Part shown: positions 25,637-33,765 of the stretch, piece after piece
Position numbering within the stretch: position 1 is the stretch's first letter
Layout of the letters: the number at the start of each line of letters is the position of its first letter
NCBI GenBank assembly: GCA_040902585.1
Contig: JBBDXA010000049.1
Coordinates: forward strand, 1-45,036
DNA: 45,036 bases
Direction: 5' to 3'
From: JBBDXA01 sp040902585
Lineage (GTDB): Bacteria > Planctomycetota > Phycisphaerae > Phycisphaerales > Phycisphaeraceae
Position numbers and translations under genes: made by a program
Notes under the pieces: generated by a model
What the model was told of the DNA's origin: nothing
Database searches by the model: none
Seen by the model: the letters and a program-made list of their open reading frames with translations, nothing else

Positions 25637-25976
25637 TTGGCTGCTGCTTCGCGATATGCTGGACACGGCCCGGCCGGCGCATCAGCGGGCAAAGGGGAGG
25701 ACTCGCGGCGATCTTAACTCGGATGTGGACTTTCGCGATGCCACGGTTCGGAGGGTTCAAGTCATCGGCGAGGCCGCCCGCGGGCTATCGGATGCCTTTC
25801 GCGATGCTCACCCTGGGATCCCGTGACGCAAAATATCGGGAACGCGCCACCGTGTTGTCCACGAGTATCGCCATGTCGACTACGAGATCATCTGGGAGGT
25901 GGTCCATGTACGGTTGCCTGAACTGATCCTTGGTCTCGAGGCGATTCTCGAGGGCCATGAGCAGCCGCCGACGTGA
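25623..25976 (+). pseudogene. hepT: HepT (HEPN/DUF86) toxin interrupted by an in-frame TGA at a conserved Trp
   Basis: The frame from ATG 25623 reads 67 codons (MTRDDWLLLRDMLDTARPAH...IGEAARGLS..HPGIP), meets TGA at 25824-25826, and continues open for 49 more codons (RKISGTRHRVVHEYRHVDYE...ILEGHEQPPT) to TGA 25974. Relatives have W after HPGIP-like (PWR/PWK), so the TGA replaces Trp68. The catalytic R-x4-H-x-Y motif (R75, H80, Y82) lies after the TGA, so the truncated product would lack the RNase site. Total length (117 codons) fits DUF86. The most likely state is an inactivated toxin; readthrough or base-calling error remain possible. It converges with gatB, 5 bases apart. Confidence 0.88.
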
Positions 25977-25981
25977 ATGCG

Positions 25982-27508
25982 TCAGCCGCTCACCCTTTTT
26001 CTGATCAACTCCGTCACCACCGCGGGGTTCGCCTGCCCCTTGCTCAGCTTCATCACCTGCCCCATCAGTGAACCGATGGCTTTGTCCTTGCCGGCTTTCA
26101 GGTCGGCGATCGCGCGGGCGTTCTTCGGGTCGTTCAGCACGGTATCGACGAAGCCTTCCAGGGCGGAGGAGTCGCTGACCTGGAGCAGGCCGCGGGCCTC
26201 GGCGAGCGCGAGAGGCGAGGCGTCGTGATTCGCCTCTTCGCAGCACAGGCCCAGAAGGTCATCCGCGCCGGTCGCGCTGATCTTCGATTCACTCAACAGG
26301 TCGAGGATGGCTTTGATCTGCACGGCGCTCGCGCCGAGCTGGTCGATCCGGCAGCCCTTCTCGTTCGCGCGTTTCGCAGCGGTGTTCAAGAGCAGTTTCG
26401 CAGCGCGGTTCGCGTCTGCGCCGGCTGCGACCACCGCGTCGAAGAAGTCCGCCGTGCGCGGCTCATCGAGCAATTGCCTCGCGTCCGCCGGATTCAGCTT
26501 GAGCAATTCCAGATACCGCCTTTCCTTCGCCCGCGGCAGCTCCGGCAGCTTTGCCCGCAGCTCATCGAGCCACTCATCCGTCACGATCACCGGCACCAGA
26601 TCAGGGTCAGGGAAGTAGCGGTAGTCATCCGCCTCTTCCTTTTCGCGCTGGAGGAACGTGGTGTTGGTCGCGTCGTTCCAGCCGCGGGTGCTTTTGGTGC
26701 CGGGCTTCATCACCACGCCGGTGCGCAGCCACTGTTCGACCTGTCGCTCGTACTCGTGCGTGATCGCGCCGTGTACCGCCTTGAAGCTGTTGAGGTTCTT
26801 GATCTCCGCGATGGGCGTCTTAAAGGTTTGCCCATCCTTCTCGATGATCACGTTGATATTCGGCTCAAAGCGGATGTGCCCGCGCTGCATGATGCCTTCG
26901 GTCACGCCCAGCGCCCGGCAGATATTCCGCAGCGCCTGGGCGAACGCCACCGCTTCCTCAGGCGATTCAATGTCAGGGAAAGTCACAATCTCCAGCAGCG
27001 GCGTCCCGGCGCGGTTCAGGTCCACGATCGAATAGTCAATCGCAAAACCGCCCGGCGCTTCGTGCAGCAGTTTGCCCGCATCCTCTTCCAGGTGAGCGCG
27101 GATGATGCGCACCTTCTTCAGCGGCGCATCAGGCCCGTCGCCCACGGTGAATTCCAACTCCCCTTCGCCGCAGATCGGTTCGTCGTACTGGCTGATCTGG
27201 TAGTTCTTGGGCAGGTCGGGGTAGTAGTAGCTCTTGCGGTCCCACTTGCTGCTGCGGGCGATCTCGCAGCCCAGCGCCAGGCCCACGAGCATGGACATCT
27301 CCAGCGCGGTTTTGTTCATGACAGGCAGCGTGCCGGGCATGCCGAGCACGACCGGGTCCAGCAGCGTATTCGGCTCCGCGTCGAAGTGATCAGGGTGCGC
27401 CACGTTGGGAGCACCGGTCCACATCTTCGACCGCGTCGCCAGCTCGACATGGATCTCCATGCCGACCATCAGGCGGGTCTTGATTTCAGGATGGGTGGAA
27501 AGGGTCAT
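25982..27508 (-). CDS. gatB: Asp-tRNA(Asn)/Glu-tRNA(Gln) amidotransferase subunit B
   Basis: The protein has 508 residues from MTLSTHPEIKTRLMVGMEIHVELATRSKMWTG. GatB is the tRNA-binding and kinase subunit of GatCAB, which converts mischarged Glu-tRNA(Gln) or Asp-tRNA(Asn). Family segments: GMEIHVEL, LGMPGTLPVMNKTALE, SKWDRKSYYYPDLPKNYQISQYDEPI, the IRAHLEEDAGKLLHE loop, DLNRAGTPLLEIVTFPDI and the EIKNLNSFKAV segment, with the YqeY-like C-terminal tail domain (about 360-508). gatA and gatC are not in the window. An open frame extends upstream into poly-G and N sequence and should be ignored. Confidence 0.95.
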   Translation of the reverse strand: MTLSTHPEIKTRLMVGMEIHVELATRSKMWTGAPNVAHPDHFDAEPNTLLDPVVLGMPGTLPVMNKTALEMSMLVGLALGCEIARSSKWDRKSYYYPDLPKNYQISQYDEPICGEGELEFTVGDGPDAPLKKVRIIRAHLEEDAGKLLHEAPGGFAIDYSIVDLNRAGTPLLEIVTFPDIESPEEAVAFAQALRNICRALGVTEGIMQRGHIRFEPNINVIIEKDGQTFKTPIAEIKNLNSFKAVHGAITHEYERQVEQWLRTGVVMKPGTKSTRGWNDATNTTFLQREKEEADDYRYFPDPDLVPVIVTDEWLDELRAKLPELPRAKERRYLELLKLNPADARQLLDEPRTADFFDAVVAAGADANRAAKLLLNTAAKRANEKGCRIDQLGASAVQIKAILDLLSESKISATGADDLLGLCCEEANHDASPLALAEARGLLQVSDSSALEGFVDTVLNDPKNARAIADLKAGKDKAIGSLMGQVMKLSKGQANPAVVTELIRKRVSG

Positions 27509-27799
27509 GCGCGGGGATTGTATCGGATGCCCTGCCCGAGCCGCGATGCGCAAGGGAGCGGATGCCGCGGGGGGGGGGGGGGGGGGGGGGNNNNNNNNNN
27601 AGGCTCGGCGACGAAGAACCATGCGCGGTGGGCGGTGACCAGCGTGAAGCCGCACGGGTCTTCGTCGCGGACTCCTCGACCCGTGGCACCCGGCGATTCT
27701 CCACGATCCGCAAGTCTACAGTAAGATGATGTTCCGCCTCAGCCGCACGGACACGCGGTAGAGGCAACTCCCCGTGACGAAACCGCGAAAGGCTCTGCG
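27509..27799. other. Gene-free region with poly-G run, assembly gap and repeat copy
   Basis: Between divergent gatB and the M16 gene. It holds a run of 22 G (27569-27590), ten N (27591-27600), a partial GGGTGCCACGGGTC element (27601-27691) and about 100 bases of leader before the M16 gene. The G run directly before the N looks like a sequencing or assembly artefact. Confidence 0.7.
27601..27691. repeat. Hairpin element with GGGTGCCACGGGTC ends, copy 2 (left end lost in gap)
   Basis: Starts AGGCTCGGCGACG, as does the interior of copy 3 (31771 onward), and ends with GACCCGTGGCACCC (27678-27691), identical to the right end of the other copies. The left terminal repeat is missing, probably in the N gap. 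GCACGGGTCTTCGTCGC matches copies 1 and 3 internally. Confidence 0.8.
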
Positions 27800-30700
27800 A
27801 TGCGTACCGCTTTCCTGTCGATCGCCAGCGCGACACTCCTCGTGCTGGCCCTGACGTCCTGCAAGCCCGAGGTACCGCCGGGCGGGCCGGTGAATCCGCA
27901 GCCCAAGCAGAATGACAACAAGGGCACGACGCCGACGCCGCCCACGCCAAAAGATTCGTCCACGAAGGACGGCGCGCCATCCAAAGACGGCAGCACTACC
28001 AAAGACAGCGCGGCCACGAAGGACGGCAGCAGCAAGGCTCCGCCGCCCGTGACGCCTGTGACCCCCGTGACCCCCGTGCCCGCCGAGACCTACACGGTGC
28101 TGCAAAGCAAGTCTGATCGGCTCATGGTCGAACTGCCCAACCGCATGATCGTCATCGCCCAGGAAATGCGCGGCAGCCCGGTCGTCTCCTCCCAGGTCTT
28201 CATCAAGACCGGCTCGATCTACGAACAGGAACACGTCGGCGCGGGCCTTTCTCACTATCTCGAACACCTGCTCTCCGGCGGCACCACCACCACGCGCAGT
28301 GAAGATGATTCCCGCGCGCTATTGGGAAAGATGGGCGCGCAGACCAATGCCGCCACCAGCCTGAACAACGTGTGGTACTACATCAACACCACCCGCCCCT
28401 TCGCCGAGGAAGCCATCGCGCTGCTGAGCGACTGGATGCAGAACTGCACCATCGAGCAGAAGGAGTTTGACCGCGAGCGCGATGTGATCCAGCAGGAGTT
28501 CGCGATGGGCGAAGGTGAGCCGCGACGGATCATGTGGAAGCTGTTGCAGCAGGCGCGGTACAACGCCCACCCTGCCCGGCATCCGACCATCGGTTACCTC
28601 GATGAATTCCTTTCGATCAGCCGGGAGGAGATTTACAAGTTCTACAAGCGGATGTACGTGCCCAACAACATGGTCTTCGTGGTGGCCGGAGACATCGACA
28701 AGCAGAAGGTAGTCGATCAGATTTATGCTTTGTGGAAGGATCAGGAGCCGGGCGAACTGCCCAAGCTCAGCTTCCCGATCGAAGCGCCGATCGACGGCCC
28801 GCGCGAACTCTCCGGCGTGGCGGATGTGCGGCGGCCCAGCCTTCGCCTGGCCTGGCCCGGCACGCGCCTGGGCGGTGAGGGCGACTACGCGATGGATCTT
28901 CTGGGCTACATCCTCGGGCAGGGCGAATCGTCCCGCCTCGTGCAGACCGTGCGCGACAAGCAGCGCCTCGTGAACTCGATCTCCGCCTACAACGCCAGCT
29001 TCACCTGGGGCGAAGGGTACTTCGGCATCGAAGGCGATGTGGATGTCCAGCCGCCCGCCGCGGGACAGTCGATGGAAAAGGCGCTGGATGAAGCGATCAA
29101 GGCCACGCGGGCCGCGGTCATTGTCGAGATTCAGCGCATTCAAAGGGACGGTATCACCGCAGAGGAACTCGCCCGCGCCAAGCGGCAGACTCGATCGCAA
29201 GTGCTCATGAGTGCTCAGACGGCTGAAGATATGGCCGATCGTCTGGCGACGGATGTCATCGGCATGGGCGATCCGGATTACCTCGCCAAGTACGCCAAGG
29301 CTGTGCAGGACATCACGCCTGAAGAAGTGCAGGCTGTCGCGCGGGTCTTCCTCAAGCCCGAGCGCATGATCACCATCACGCTGATGCCCTCGGCCGGACA
29401 ACCTCCCGCGCCGATGCAGCGCCCCAAGGACACGGTCGATCCCGCTTCGCTCAAGCAGGAGCCTTTCAATCTCGACAACAGCGTGGTGGCCGCGATGGTG
29501 CGCTCGAAGGTGAAGGCCGGCGGCGCGGCGGTTGAGCCGGCGGTCGTCGAGCCTTTGAAAACTTACACGCTCTCCAACGGCCTGCGCCTTGTCGTCGGTC
29601 GCAACACCATGATTCCCGCCGTGGCGATCGAGATCTATCACGCGGGCGGCCTGCTCGCCGATGAGCCGGGCCTGGAAGGCGTCGCCAACGCCACGTCCAT
29701 CATGCAGATGCGAGGCACGAAAACGCGCACCGCCAAGAAGCTCTCCGATGAAATCGAATCGCTCGGGGCATCGATCTCCACCGCCTGCGGCTACAACACG
29801 CACTACGGCAAGGCCTCGTGCCTCAAGGAAGATTGGCCGCAGGTGATTGAACTCCTCGCGGATGTCACGCTGAACCCGTCCTTCCCCGAAGAGGAGTGGG
29901 CGACGATGCAGCGCAGGCTGGAGGCGGCGATCGAACGGCAGAGCGACACGTGGAACGGCGAACTCTCGCTGCGGTTCCGCCAGACGTATTACAAGGATCA
30001 CCCGTGGCAGACGCCGCCGCTGGGCCGCAAAGAAGTGGTGGCGGCCCTGAAGCCGGAGAATCTCGCAGCCTTTCACAAGCGCTATTTCACTGCCGATCAG
30101 GCGGTGCTCGCGGTGTTCGGCGATGTCGATCCCGATGCGGTGGCCAAGAAGGCTGAAGCGGTCTTCGCCGCGATGCCGGCCAGGAGCGATGCGCCGTTCG
30201 TCGCGCCGATCGCGGCTGCGCCGACGCCGGGCAAGGTGGAGTTCGCGACCAAGAAGCAGACCACGGCCGTGGCGCTGGCGTATGGACCGGGCGTGGCCCG
30301 CAACCATCCGGACTACGCGCCGCTCCAGGTGCTCACCCGCGTGGCGAGCAACTTTCCGTCCGGCTGGCTGGACTACGAACTGCGCGTGAAGGATCGCGGT
30401 CTCGTCTACGCGACCGGTGCGTATCAGGTCACGGGAATCGTGCCCGGCTACATCACGGCTCTCTTCAACTGCGGGCCGCAGGACATTGATGAAGCCTTGA
30501 AGCGCACGCTGGCTGTGTTCGATCGACTGCGCAGCGAGGAAGTGCCATCGGATGATCTGGCCCGCGCCAAGGCCGCGGTGCTCACGGGCGAATTCTTCGG
30601 CAAGCAGTCCAACAGCGATCGTGCGGCGGATGCGGCCCTGAACATGCTCTACGGCGTGCCCGCTGACGAGTCCGAACAGTTGCTCAAGACCGTGCAGAAT

Positions 30701-30832
30701 ATGACGGCCAAGCAACTGCTTGCCGTCGCCAAGAAATACCTGAAGGAACCGGTGGTCGTCGTCCTGCGACAGGCACCGGCCGATCCGCCCGCGCCGGCTC
30801 CGGAGAAGGGCGCGCCCAAGCCGCCGTTTTGA
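27800..30832 (+). CDS. M16-family zinc peptidase lipoprotein, two fused halves
   Basis: The protein has 1010 residues. A lipobox (VLALTSC21) predicts a lipoprotein, followed by a low-complexity linker (about 25-95, KDSSTKDGAPSKDGS, then VTPVTPVTP). The first M16 half has the zinc motif H152-YLE-H156 with the third ligand E233 exactly 77 residues later and E155 as catalytic base. The second half (about 585-1000, starting YTLSNGLRLVVGRNTMIPAV) has the same fold but EGVANATSI in place of HxxEH, so it is non-catalytic, as is usual for paired M16 enzymes. It probably degrades peptides in the periplasm. AAAGG lies 7 bases before the start. A repeat at 30850-30943 follows. Confidence 0.93.
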   Translation: MRTAFLSIASATLLVLALTSCKPEVPPGGPVNPQPKQNDNKGTTPTPPTPKDSSTKDGAPSKDGSTTKDSAATKDGSSKAPPPVTPVTPVTPVPAETYTVLQSKSDRLMVELPNRMIVIAQEMRGSPVVSSQVFIKTGSIYEQEHVGAGLSHYLEHLLSGGTTTTRSEDDSRALLGKMGAQTNAATSLNNVWYYINTTRPFAEEAIALLSDWMQNCTIEQKEFDRERDVIQQEFAMGEGEPRRIMWKLLQQARYNAHPARHPTIGYLDEFLSISREEIYKFYKRMYVPNNMVFVVAGDIDKQKVVDQIYALWKDQEPGELPKLSFPIEAPIDGPRELSGVADVRRPSLRLAWPGTRLGGEGDYAMDLLGYILGQGESSRLVQTVRDKQRLVNSISAYNASFTWGEGYFGIEGDVDVQPPAAGQSMEKALDEAIKATRAAVIVEIQRIQRDGITAEELARAKRQTRSQVLMSAQTAEDMADRLATDVIGMGDPDYLAKYAKAVQDITPEEVQAVARVFLKPERMITITLMPSAGQPPAPMQRPKDTVDPASLKQEPFNLDNSVVAAMVRSKVKAGGAAVEPAVVEPLKTYTLSNGLRLVVGRNTMIPAVAIEIYHAGGLLADEPGLEGVANATSIMQMRGTKTRTAKKLSDEIESLGASISTACGYNTHYGKASCLKEDWPQVIELLADVTLNPSFPEEEWATMQRRLEAAIERQSDTWNGELSLRFRQTYYKDHPWQTPPLGRKEVVAALKPENLAAFHKRYFTADQAVLAVFGDVDPDAVAKKAEAVFAAMPARSDAPFVAPIAAAPTPGKVEFATKKQTTAVALAYGPGVARNHPDYAPLQVLTRVASNFPSGWLDYELRVKDRGLVYATGAYQVTGIVPGYITALFNCGPQDIDEALKRTLAVFDRLRSEEVPSDDLARAKAAVLTGEFFGKQSNSDRAADAALNMLYGVPADESEQLLKTVQNMTAKQLLAVAKKYLKEPVVVVLRQAPADPPAPAPEKGAPKPPF

Positions 30833-30849
30833 TGTAAGACAACAAACAC

Positions 30850-30943
30850 CAAGCCCAATGGCGAGGCTCGGCGAGCCGTTGGGGTACTCCGCCATGCACG
30901 GCGTCATACCCCGACGGCTCGGAAGACCTCGCCATCGGGCTTG
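30850..30943. repeat. 94-base inverted-repeat element after the M16 gene
   Basis: CAAGCCCAATGGCGAGG (30850-30866) pairs with CCTCGCCATCGGGCTTG (30927-30943), and inside it GAGCCGTTGGGGTA pairs with TACCCCGACGGCTC. It forms a long stem 17 bases after the M16 stop, and could act as a terminator or be a mobile palindrome. No second copy seen in this window. Confidence 0.8.
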
Positions 30944-30955
30944 TCCCATACCGCC

Positions 30956-31744
30956 ATGACCATTCTTTCCCACGGCTCCGACCTTCGCCTCGCGCCGACG
31001 CTCCGGCCGCTCGTCGTCGCGTCCGGCGGCAGCGTGCGGAGCGCGCTGGCGCAGGTCGTCAAGCTCGAGTTTCAGGCGGTGCAGCTTGATGCGACGCTGG
31101 CCGGCATTCGGCCGCGCGAGCTTTCGCATCGTGCCCGGCGGGATCTTTCCGCGCTCCTGTCGCGCAGCGATATTCAACTGGCGGGCATCGACCTGTTCCT
31201 GCCGCGGGAGCATTACATCGACGCTCAGCACATGGACCGGGCCGTGGCGGCGACGATCGCGGCAATCGAGCTGGCGGCTGACCTGGGCCGGGTGACGGTG
31301 AGCATCAGCCTGCCGGTCGCCCAGGTGAAGGCTGATGTGAAAAGCGCGATCGTGGATGCGGCCGACGGGCACGGCGTGCGGGTGGCGGTGCATGTGGAGG
31401 ATCAGATCGACGATCTAATCAAGTGGTTAGACGAGGTCGATCAGCAATGCCTTGGCGCGGGCATTGACCCGGCTGCGGTCCTGGCTCGCGGAGGCAAGCC
31501 GGTGAAGGTGACCAATCGTCTGGCCAAGCGCCTGGCGGGGGCGAGGCTCAGCGACCTGACCAGCGGCGCGGTGCGCTGCGCAGTGGGCGAAGGGGAACTG
31601 GAAGTGGCCGGCTATCGCATCGCCCTGGACCTGGCGGCAGGGCGGACCGGGCCCGTGGTGCTGGACCTGCGCGGCATCGAGAACCCGATGGCCGCGGCGG
31701 CGAGCGCGAAGAGCGCGTGGGAAGCGGCGACTTTTACGGTGTGA
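30956..31744 (+). CDS. TIM-barrel protein resembling sugar phosphate isomerase/epimerases
   Basis: The protein has 262 residues from MTILSHGSDLRLAPTLRP. The arrangement (ALAQVVKLEFQAVQLDAT.., REL..RRDLSALLSRSDIQLAGIDLFLP, AAIELAADLGRVTVSISLP, HGVRVAVHVED) resembles the xylose-isomerase-like TIM barrel, in which an early strand carries V-Q-L-D and later strands carry V-x-V/I and H-x-E. The metal-ligand pattern is incomplete (HVED is present), so catalytic activity is uncertain. The substrate is unknown. ATG 30956 was chosen because the TTG at 30941 lies inside the repeat; no strong ribosome site is seen. Confidence 0.65.
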   Translation: MTILSHGSDLRLAPTLRPLVVASGGSVRSALAQVVKLEFQAVQLDATLAGIRPRELSHRARRDLSALLSRSDIQLAGIDLFLPREHYIDAQHMDRAVAATIAAIELAADLGRVTVSISLPVAQVKADVKSAIVDAADGHGVRVAVHVEDQIDDLIKWLDEVDQQCLGAGIDPAAVLARGGKPVKVTNRLAKRLAGARLSDLTSGAVRCAVGEGELEVAGYRIALDLAAGRTGPVVLDLRGIENPMAAAASAKSAWEAATFTV

Positions 31745-31754
31745 GCCGGGTGCC

Positions 31755-31867
31755 GGGTGCCACGGGTCAAGGAGGCTCGGCGACGCAGACCCCGTGCGCT
31801 GCGCCTTCGCTGACATAGGGTTCATCGCACGGGTCTACTCGCAGTGCCTCGTCGACCCGTGGCACCC
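31755..31867. repeat. Hairpin element with GGGTGCCACGGGTC ends, copy 3 (complete)
   Basis: Perfect 14-base terminal inverted repeats, GGGTGCCACGGGTC (31755-31768) and GACCCGTGGCACCC (31854-31867). Inside, GGAGGCTCGGCGACG and CAGACCCCGTGCG pair with CGCACGGGTCTAC and GCAGTGCCTCGTC less perfectly. 113 bases, no coding capacity, lying between two plus-strand genes. Confidence 0.88.
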
Positions 31868-31933
31868 CGAGGTGCCCCTGCCCCCGATGCCCCCGATTCA
31901 GCGTCATCCCGTCAATCTGCCGATGCATGAAGC

Positions 31934-32326
31934 ATGGGTGGAGCCGTTTCAACTTCATCGCGTCGGTCGAGGAAACAGGCCTGGATCAGGCCGCGTCATC
32001 GCCGGCAGTTCGCCGCGTGGCTGACGTGGGGCGTGGTGCTTTTACAGACGGCGATGCTGGTGACCTTGGCGGTGACGCCGACCTGGCAGCCGCCGCGGGT
32101 CACGTTCTTCGAGCTCATCTGGGCGTGGATGCATCAGCCGACGTTCTATCCGTTTGCCGCGCTGCTCATCGGCGGGCCGGCGCTGACGATCCTGGCGTGG
32201 ACGATCAAAGGCTGGCACCGCGCTGCCCTGGTCGTCGCGTGGTGCTGCTTCGCAGTCCTGTTGCATCATCATTTCGGCGAGCGCGTGGGCACGATGTGGC
32301 GGGTGATCGTGTGGCAGTATTCGTAA
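31934..32326 (+). CDS. Small membrane protein of unknown function
   Basis: The protein has 130 residues. After a basic, Ser/Arg-rich N-terminus (about 1-28) three hydrophobic segments follow at about 28-48, 68-86 and 94-111 (LTWGVVLLQTAMLVTLAV, YPFAALLIGGPALTILAW, ALVVAWCCFAVLL), ending with a short GERVGTMWRVIVWQY tail. No family recognised. The start is uncertain; the true start may lie closer to the first helix. It is followed immediately by a palindrome doublet (32341-32444). Confidence 0.55.
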   Translation: MGGAVSTSSRRSRKQAWIRPRHRRQFAAWLTWGVVLLQTAMLVTLAVTPTWQPPRVTFFELIWAWMHQPTFYPFAALLIGGPALTILAWTIKGWHRAALVVAWCCFAVLLHHHFGERVGTMWRVIVWQYS

Positions 32327-32340
32327 TCATTTCGCTCTTG

Positions 32341-32444
32341 GAGCACCATCCCGACAGGGTGGTGCTATTGGGCACGGCATTGTGTTGCGTCCATGATCCC
32401 ACTCCTTCGTGGCGCAATAGCACCACCCTGTCGGGATGGTGCTC
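32341..32444. repeat. REPIN-like doublet of a 30-base palindrome
   Basis: 32341-32370 (GAGCACCATCCCGACAGGGT plus GGTGCTATTG) is the exact reverse complement of 32415-32444, with a 44-base spacer. Each arm is itself a hairpin (CACCA-CCC stem, GACA loop). Inverted pairs of REP-like hairpins are called REPINs and are mobilised in trans by RAYT transposases in other bacteria; no RAYT gene is in the window. It lies directly next to the apgM stop (32446) and may serve as a terminator. A second copy is at 40155-40261. Confidence 0.9.
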
Positions 32445-32445
32445 A

Positions 32446-33687
32446 CTACATCCCGCTCTTGAGAAAATACTCCATCAGCTCATGCCCGTACTTCACGTGC
32501 AGGTCTGATTCATTCGCGTTGGCTTCGGTGAAGGGGCGCGGCGTGACGTTGTGAACGCCTTCGCCCGCCATCACGAAGGGCACCGGCGTCGGGTCGTGCT
32601 TGCGCGTCGAGACGGCGGTGTAGTGGTCAGGCAGGAGCAGCACGCGCCAGCCGCCGTACTGCTTTTCGCGCTGCTCAAGGGCGGCGAGGATGGGGCCGAC
32701 GACGTGCGTGTCGATTGCTTCGATGGCGGCGACTTTCGTTTTCGCATCGGCTGCGTGCGAGGCTTCGTCGGGTGCTTCGACGTGAACGCAGACGATGTCG
32801 TACTTGTCCAGCGCGGCAATGGCGTGGGTGCCGGTGGCGATGTAGTCGTTGTCGTGATAGCTCGTCTGTCCGGGGACGTTGAGCCGATCCCAGCCGATGA
32901 ACGAGCTGATGCCCGCGAGCAGGTCGACGGCGGTGATCATCGCGCCCTTCAGGCCGAAACGTGATTCAAACGTAGGCACGTTCGGCTTCTGCCCCTGTCC
33001 CCACGGCCAAACGTGCGTCGCGGGGTTCACGCCCAGCTCGCGTCGCGTGGCGTTGATCTCGTGCTCGCCGAAGATCACTTCGCTGTCGGCGATCATGCGA
33101 TGCAGCAGCGGCGCGTGCTCGCCGCCCACGGGCAGATGCTTGCGCATTGACTCGCCGGGAATGTCGTGTGGCGGAACGGTGACGATCTCCGACCAGTCGC
33201 GTCCTCCGGCTCCCCCGTCGTTGGACGAGTCCACCATGATGTTGCGATAGCTCACACCGGGGTAAAGCGTCATGCCCGGCAGACCGCCCGAGGCTTCCAC
33301 GCCTTTGGCGAAGTCGATCAAGAGCTGCTTGCCTTCTTCGCTGGAGATGTGGCCTGCGGAGTGATCCTGCATCATGCCATCGATCACGGTGACGAGGTTG
33401 ACGCGGAAGACCCAATCGGTGCTGGAGAGGGGAATGCCCAGGGCCGCGGCTTCGAGCGGGGCCCGGCCCTTGTGATATTTCTTCGGGTCGTAGCCGAGCA
33501 CGCTCATGCAGCAGACATCGGAGCCGCAGGGCATGCCATCAGGCGTGGTGCTGGCGGTGCCGAGGCGACCCATCATGGCGAGGCGATCGATGTGCGGCGT
33601 TCGGGCTGCTTCGAAAGCGGTCCGGCCGTCGAGCTCGTCGAGCGGATGGTCGGCTGCGCCGTCGGTGATGATCAAAACGTACTTCAT
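32446..33687 (-). CDS. apgM: Cofactor-independent phosphoglycerate mutase, archaeal type
   Basis: The protein has 413 residues. It belongs to the alkaline-phosphatase-like superfamily, aPGAM branch: MKYVLIITDGAADHP with the metal Asp, catalytic S56 in PCGSDVCCMSVLGYDP, KGRAPLEAAALGI, and C-terminal VEAPDEASHAAD and LLPDHYTAVSTRKHDPTPVPF with the remaining metal ligands. It interconverts 3- and 2-phosphoglycerate in glycolysis without a bisphosphoglycerate cofactor. The length (about 400) and the Ser motif distinguish it from the 500-residue GpmI. It lies downstream of mlaD on the same strand, separated by a palindrome doublet (33706-33764). Confidence 0.93.
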   Translation of the reverse strand: MKYVLIITDGAADHPLDELDGRTAFEAARTPHIDRLAMMGRLGTASTTPDGMPCGSDVCCMSVLGYDPKKYHKGRAPLEAAALGIPLSSTDWVFRVNLVTVIDGMMQDHSAGHISSEEGKQLLIDFAKGVEASGGLPGMTLYPGVSYRNIMVDSSNDGGAGGRDWSEIVTVPPHDIPGESMRKHLPVGGEHAPLLHRMIADSEVIFGEHEINATRRELGVNPATHVWPWGQGQKPNVPTFESRFGLKGAMITAVDLLAGISSFIGWDRLNVPGQTSYHDNDYIATGTHAIAALDKYDIVCVHVEAPDEASHAADAKTKVAAIEAIDTHVVGPILAALEQREKQYGGWRVLLLPDHYTAVSTRKHDPTPVPFVMAGEGVHNVTPRPFTEANANESDLHVKYGHELMEYFLKSGM

Positions 33688-33705
33688 GCGCGGAGATTGT
33701 AGAGA

Positions 33706-33764
33706 GCCGCTTGCGGCTTAGCGCGGCGCGCAAAAAAAGCCGGCGTCGCGAAGCCGCTAGCGGC
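33706..33764. repeat. Inverted doublet of the GCCGC palindrome between mlaD and apgM
   Basis: GCCGCTTGCGGCTTAGC (33706-33722) and, inverted, GCGAAGCCGCTAGCGGC (33748-33764), separated by 25 bases with a run of seven A. The arms match the single copies translated inside the cysteine desulfurase gene and the 38205 gene. It could terminate the mla transcript. Confidence 0.85.
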
Positions 33765-33765
33765 C

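Noticed and set aside
25146..25826. Genome-wide reassignment of TGA to Trp
   Set aside because: Most other genes in the window end correctly at TGA with family-consistent lengths, so TGA is a stop here.
26225..27724. 499-codon open frame antisense to gatB, running through the N gap
   Set aside because: Shadow of gatB; it also crosses poly-G and N sequence.
28319..31393. 1024-codon open frame antisense to the M16 gene
   Set aside because: It is a mirror of the strong codon bias of the M16 gene; its translation is Arg/His-rich without domain features, while the plus strand has a full M16 enzyme.
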